Positions 13,036 through 13,110 of a stretch of 13,110 nt of DNA are shown one piece after another (the stretch's first letter is position 1; each line of letters starts with the position of its first letter). Source of the DNA: JANOQP01 sp044227705 (GTDB taxonomy: Bacteria > Bacteroidota > Bacteroidia > Chitinophagales > Saprospiraceae); NCBI GenBank assembly GCA_044227705.1, contig JBGAWE010000123.1:1-13110 (forward strand), in the 5' to 3' direction. Position numbers and translations under genes: made by a program. The notes under the pieces were generated by a model. It searched no databases, had not been told where the DNA came from, and saw only the letters and a list, made by a program, of their open reading frames with translations.

Positions 13036-13110
13036 TTTTTTGAAAAACTGGGTGGACCGGAATTCGCCCACAAACCTCGCGTCGGCCGTTTTTGAGAACC
13101 CGGCCCGTTC
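13036..13110. other. Upstream region of the propeller gene (window edge)
   Basis: Just before the ATG at 13035 the minus strand reads TTTTTCAAAAAA, the same kind of leader as the GIN-domain gene. A short GGCCG/CGGCC inverted pair (13085-13106) surrounds TTTTTGAGAAC. No -7 TAnnTTTG box is visible within the 75 bases available, so the promoter is either further away or not of consensus type. Confidence 0.3.

Overview
The window looks like chromosomal DNA from a GC-rich member of the Bacteroidota, most likely a Saprospiria/Lewinella-type lineage. The phylum call rests on several things. Two secreted proteins carry type IX secretion (T9SS) C-terminal sorting domains. There is a TonB-dependent receptor with an N-terminal carboxypeptidase-regulatory-like domain, a GIN-domain (DUF2807) lipoprotein and a PepSY-like lipoprotein. 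Start codons follow A/T-rich leaders rather than Shine-Dalgarno sites, and one TAnnTTTG promoter element is visible. The class-level placement is inference. No rRNA, tRNA, CRISPR array, transposase, integrase or phage gene was seen.

Layout. Bases 1-92 hold the last codons of a possible plus-strand gene. Two plus-strand genes follow: a GIN-domain lipoprotein (269-985) and a TonB-dependent receptor (1064-3418). Each is closed about 12-13 bases after its stop by a hairpin, and the two hairpins are related in sequence. Facing them is a minus-strand run of five genes in the order PgpA (8789-8337), GtrA (8328-7930), SulP/STAS anion transporter (7794-6103), PhoX/DUF839 protein with a T9SS sorting domain (6037-4151) and YdeI/OmpD-associated-like protein (4129-3470). 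A 257-base divergent spacer separates PgpA from a plus-strand PepSY-like lipoprotein with a histidine-rich insert (9047-9838), which ends in a classical intrinsic terminator. The right end is a second minus-strand run: a T9SS-sorted seven-bladed propeller protein (13035-11284) and two small outer-membrane-barrel-like proteins (11220-10564 and 10567-9926) that overlap by ATGA.

How the genes work together. Most products belong to the cell envelope: an outer-membrane receptor, surface-anchored or secreted T9SS cargo, outer-membrane barrels, periplasmic or surface lipoproteins, and inner-membrane transport and lipid enzymes. PgpA and GtrA overlap in theme (phospholipid and lipid-linked glycan metabolism) and are separated by 8 bases. 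No defence system, biosynthetic cluster or clearly new multi-gene system is evident. The points most worth a second look are the two co-varying stop-proximal hairpins, an apparent loss of about 15 residues from a transmembrane segment of SulP, a PhoX-like protein with no twin-arginine signal but a T9SS tail, and the His/Gly/Asp-rich insert of the PepSY protein.
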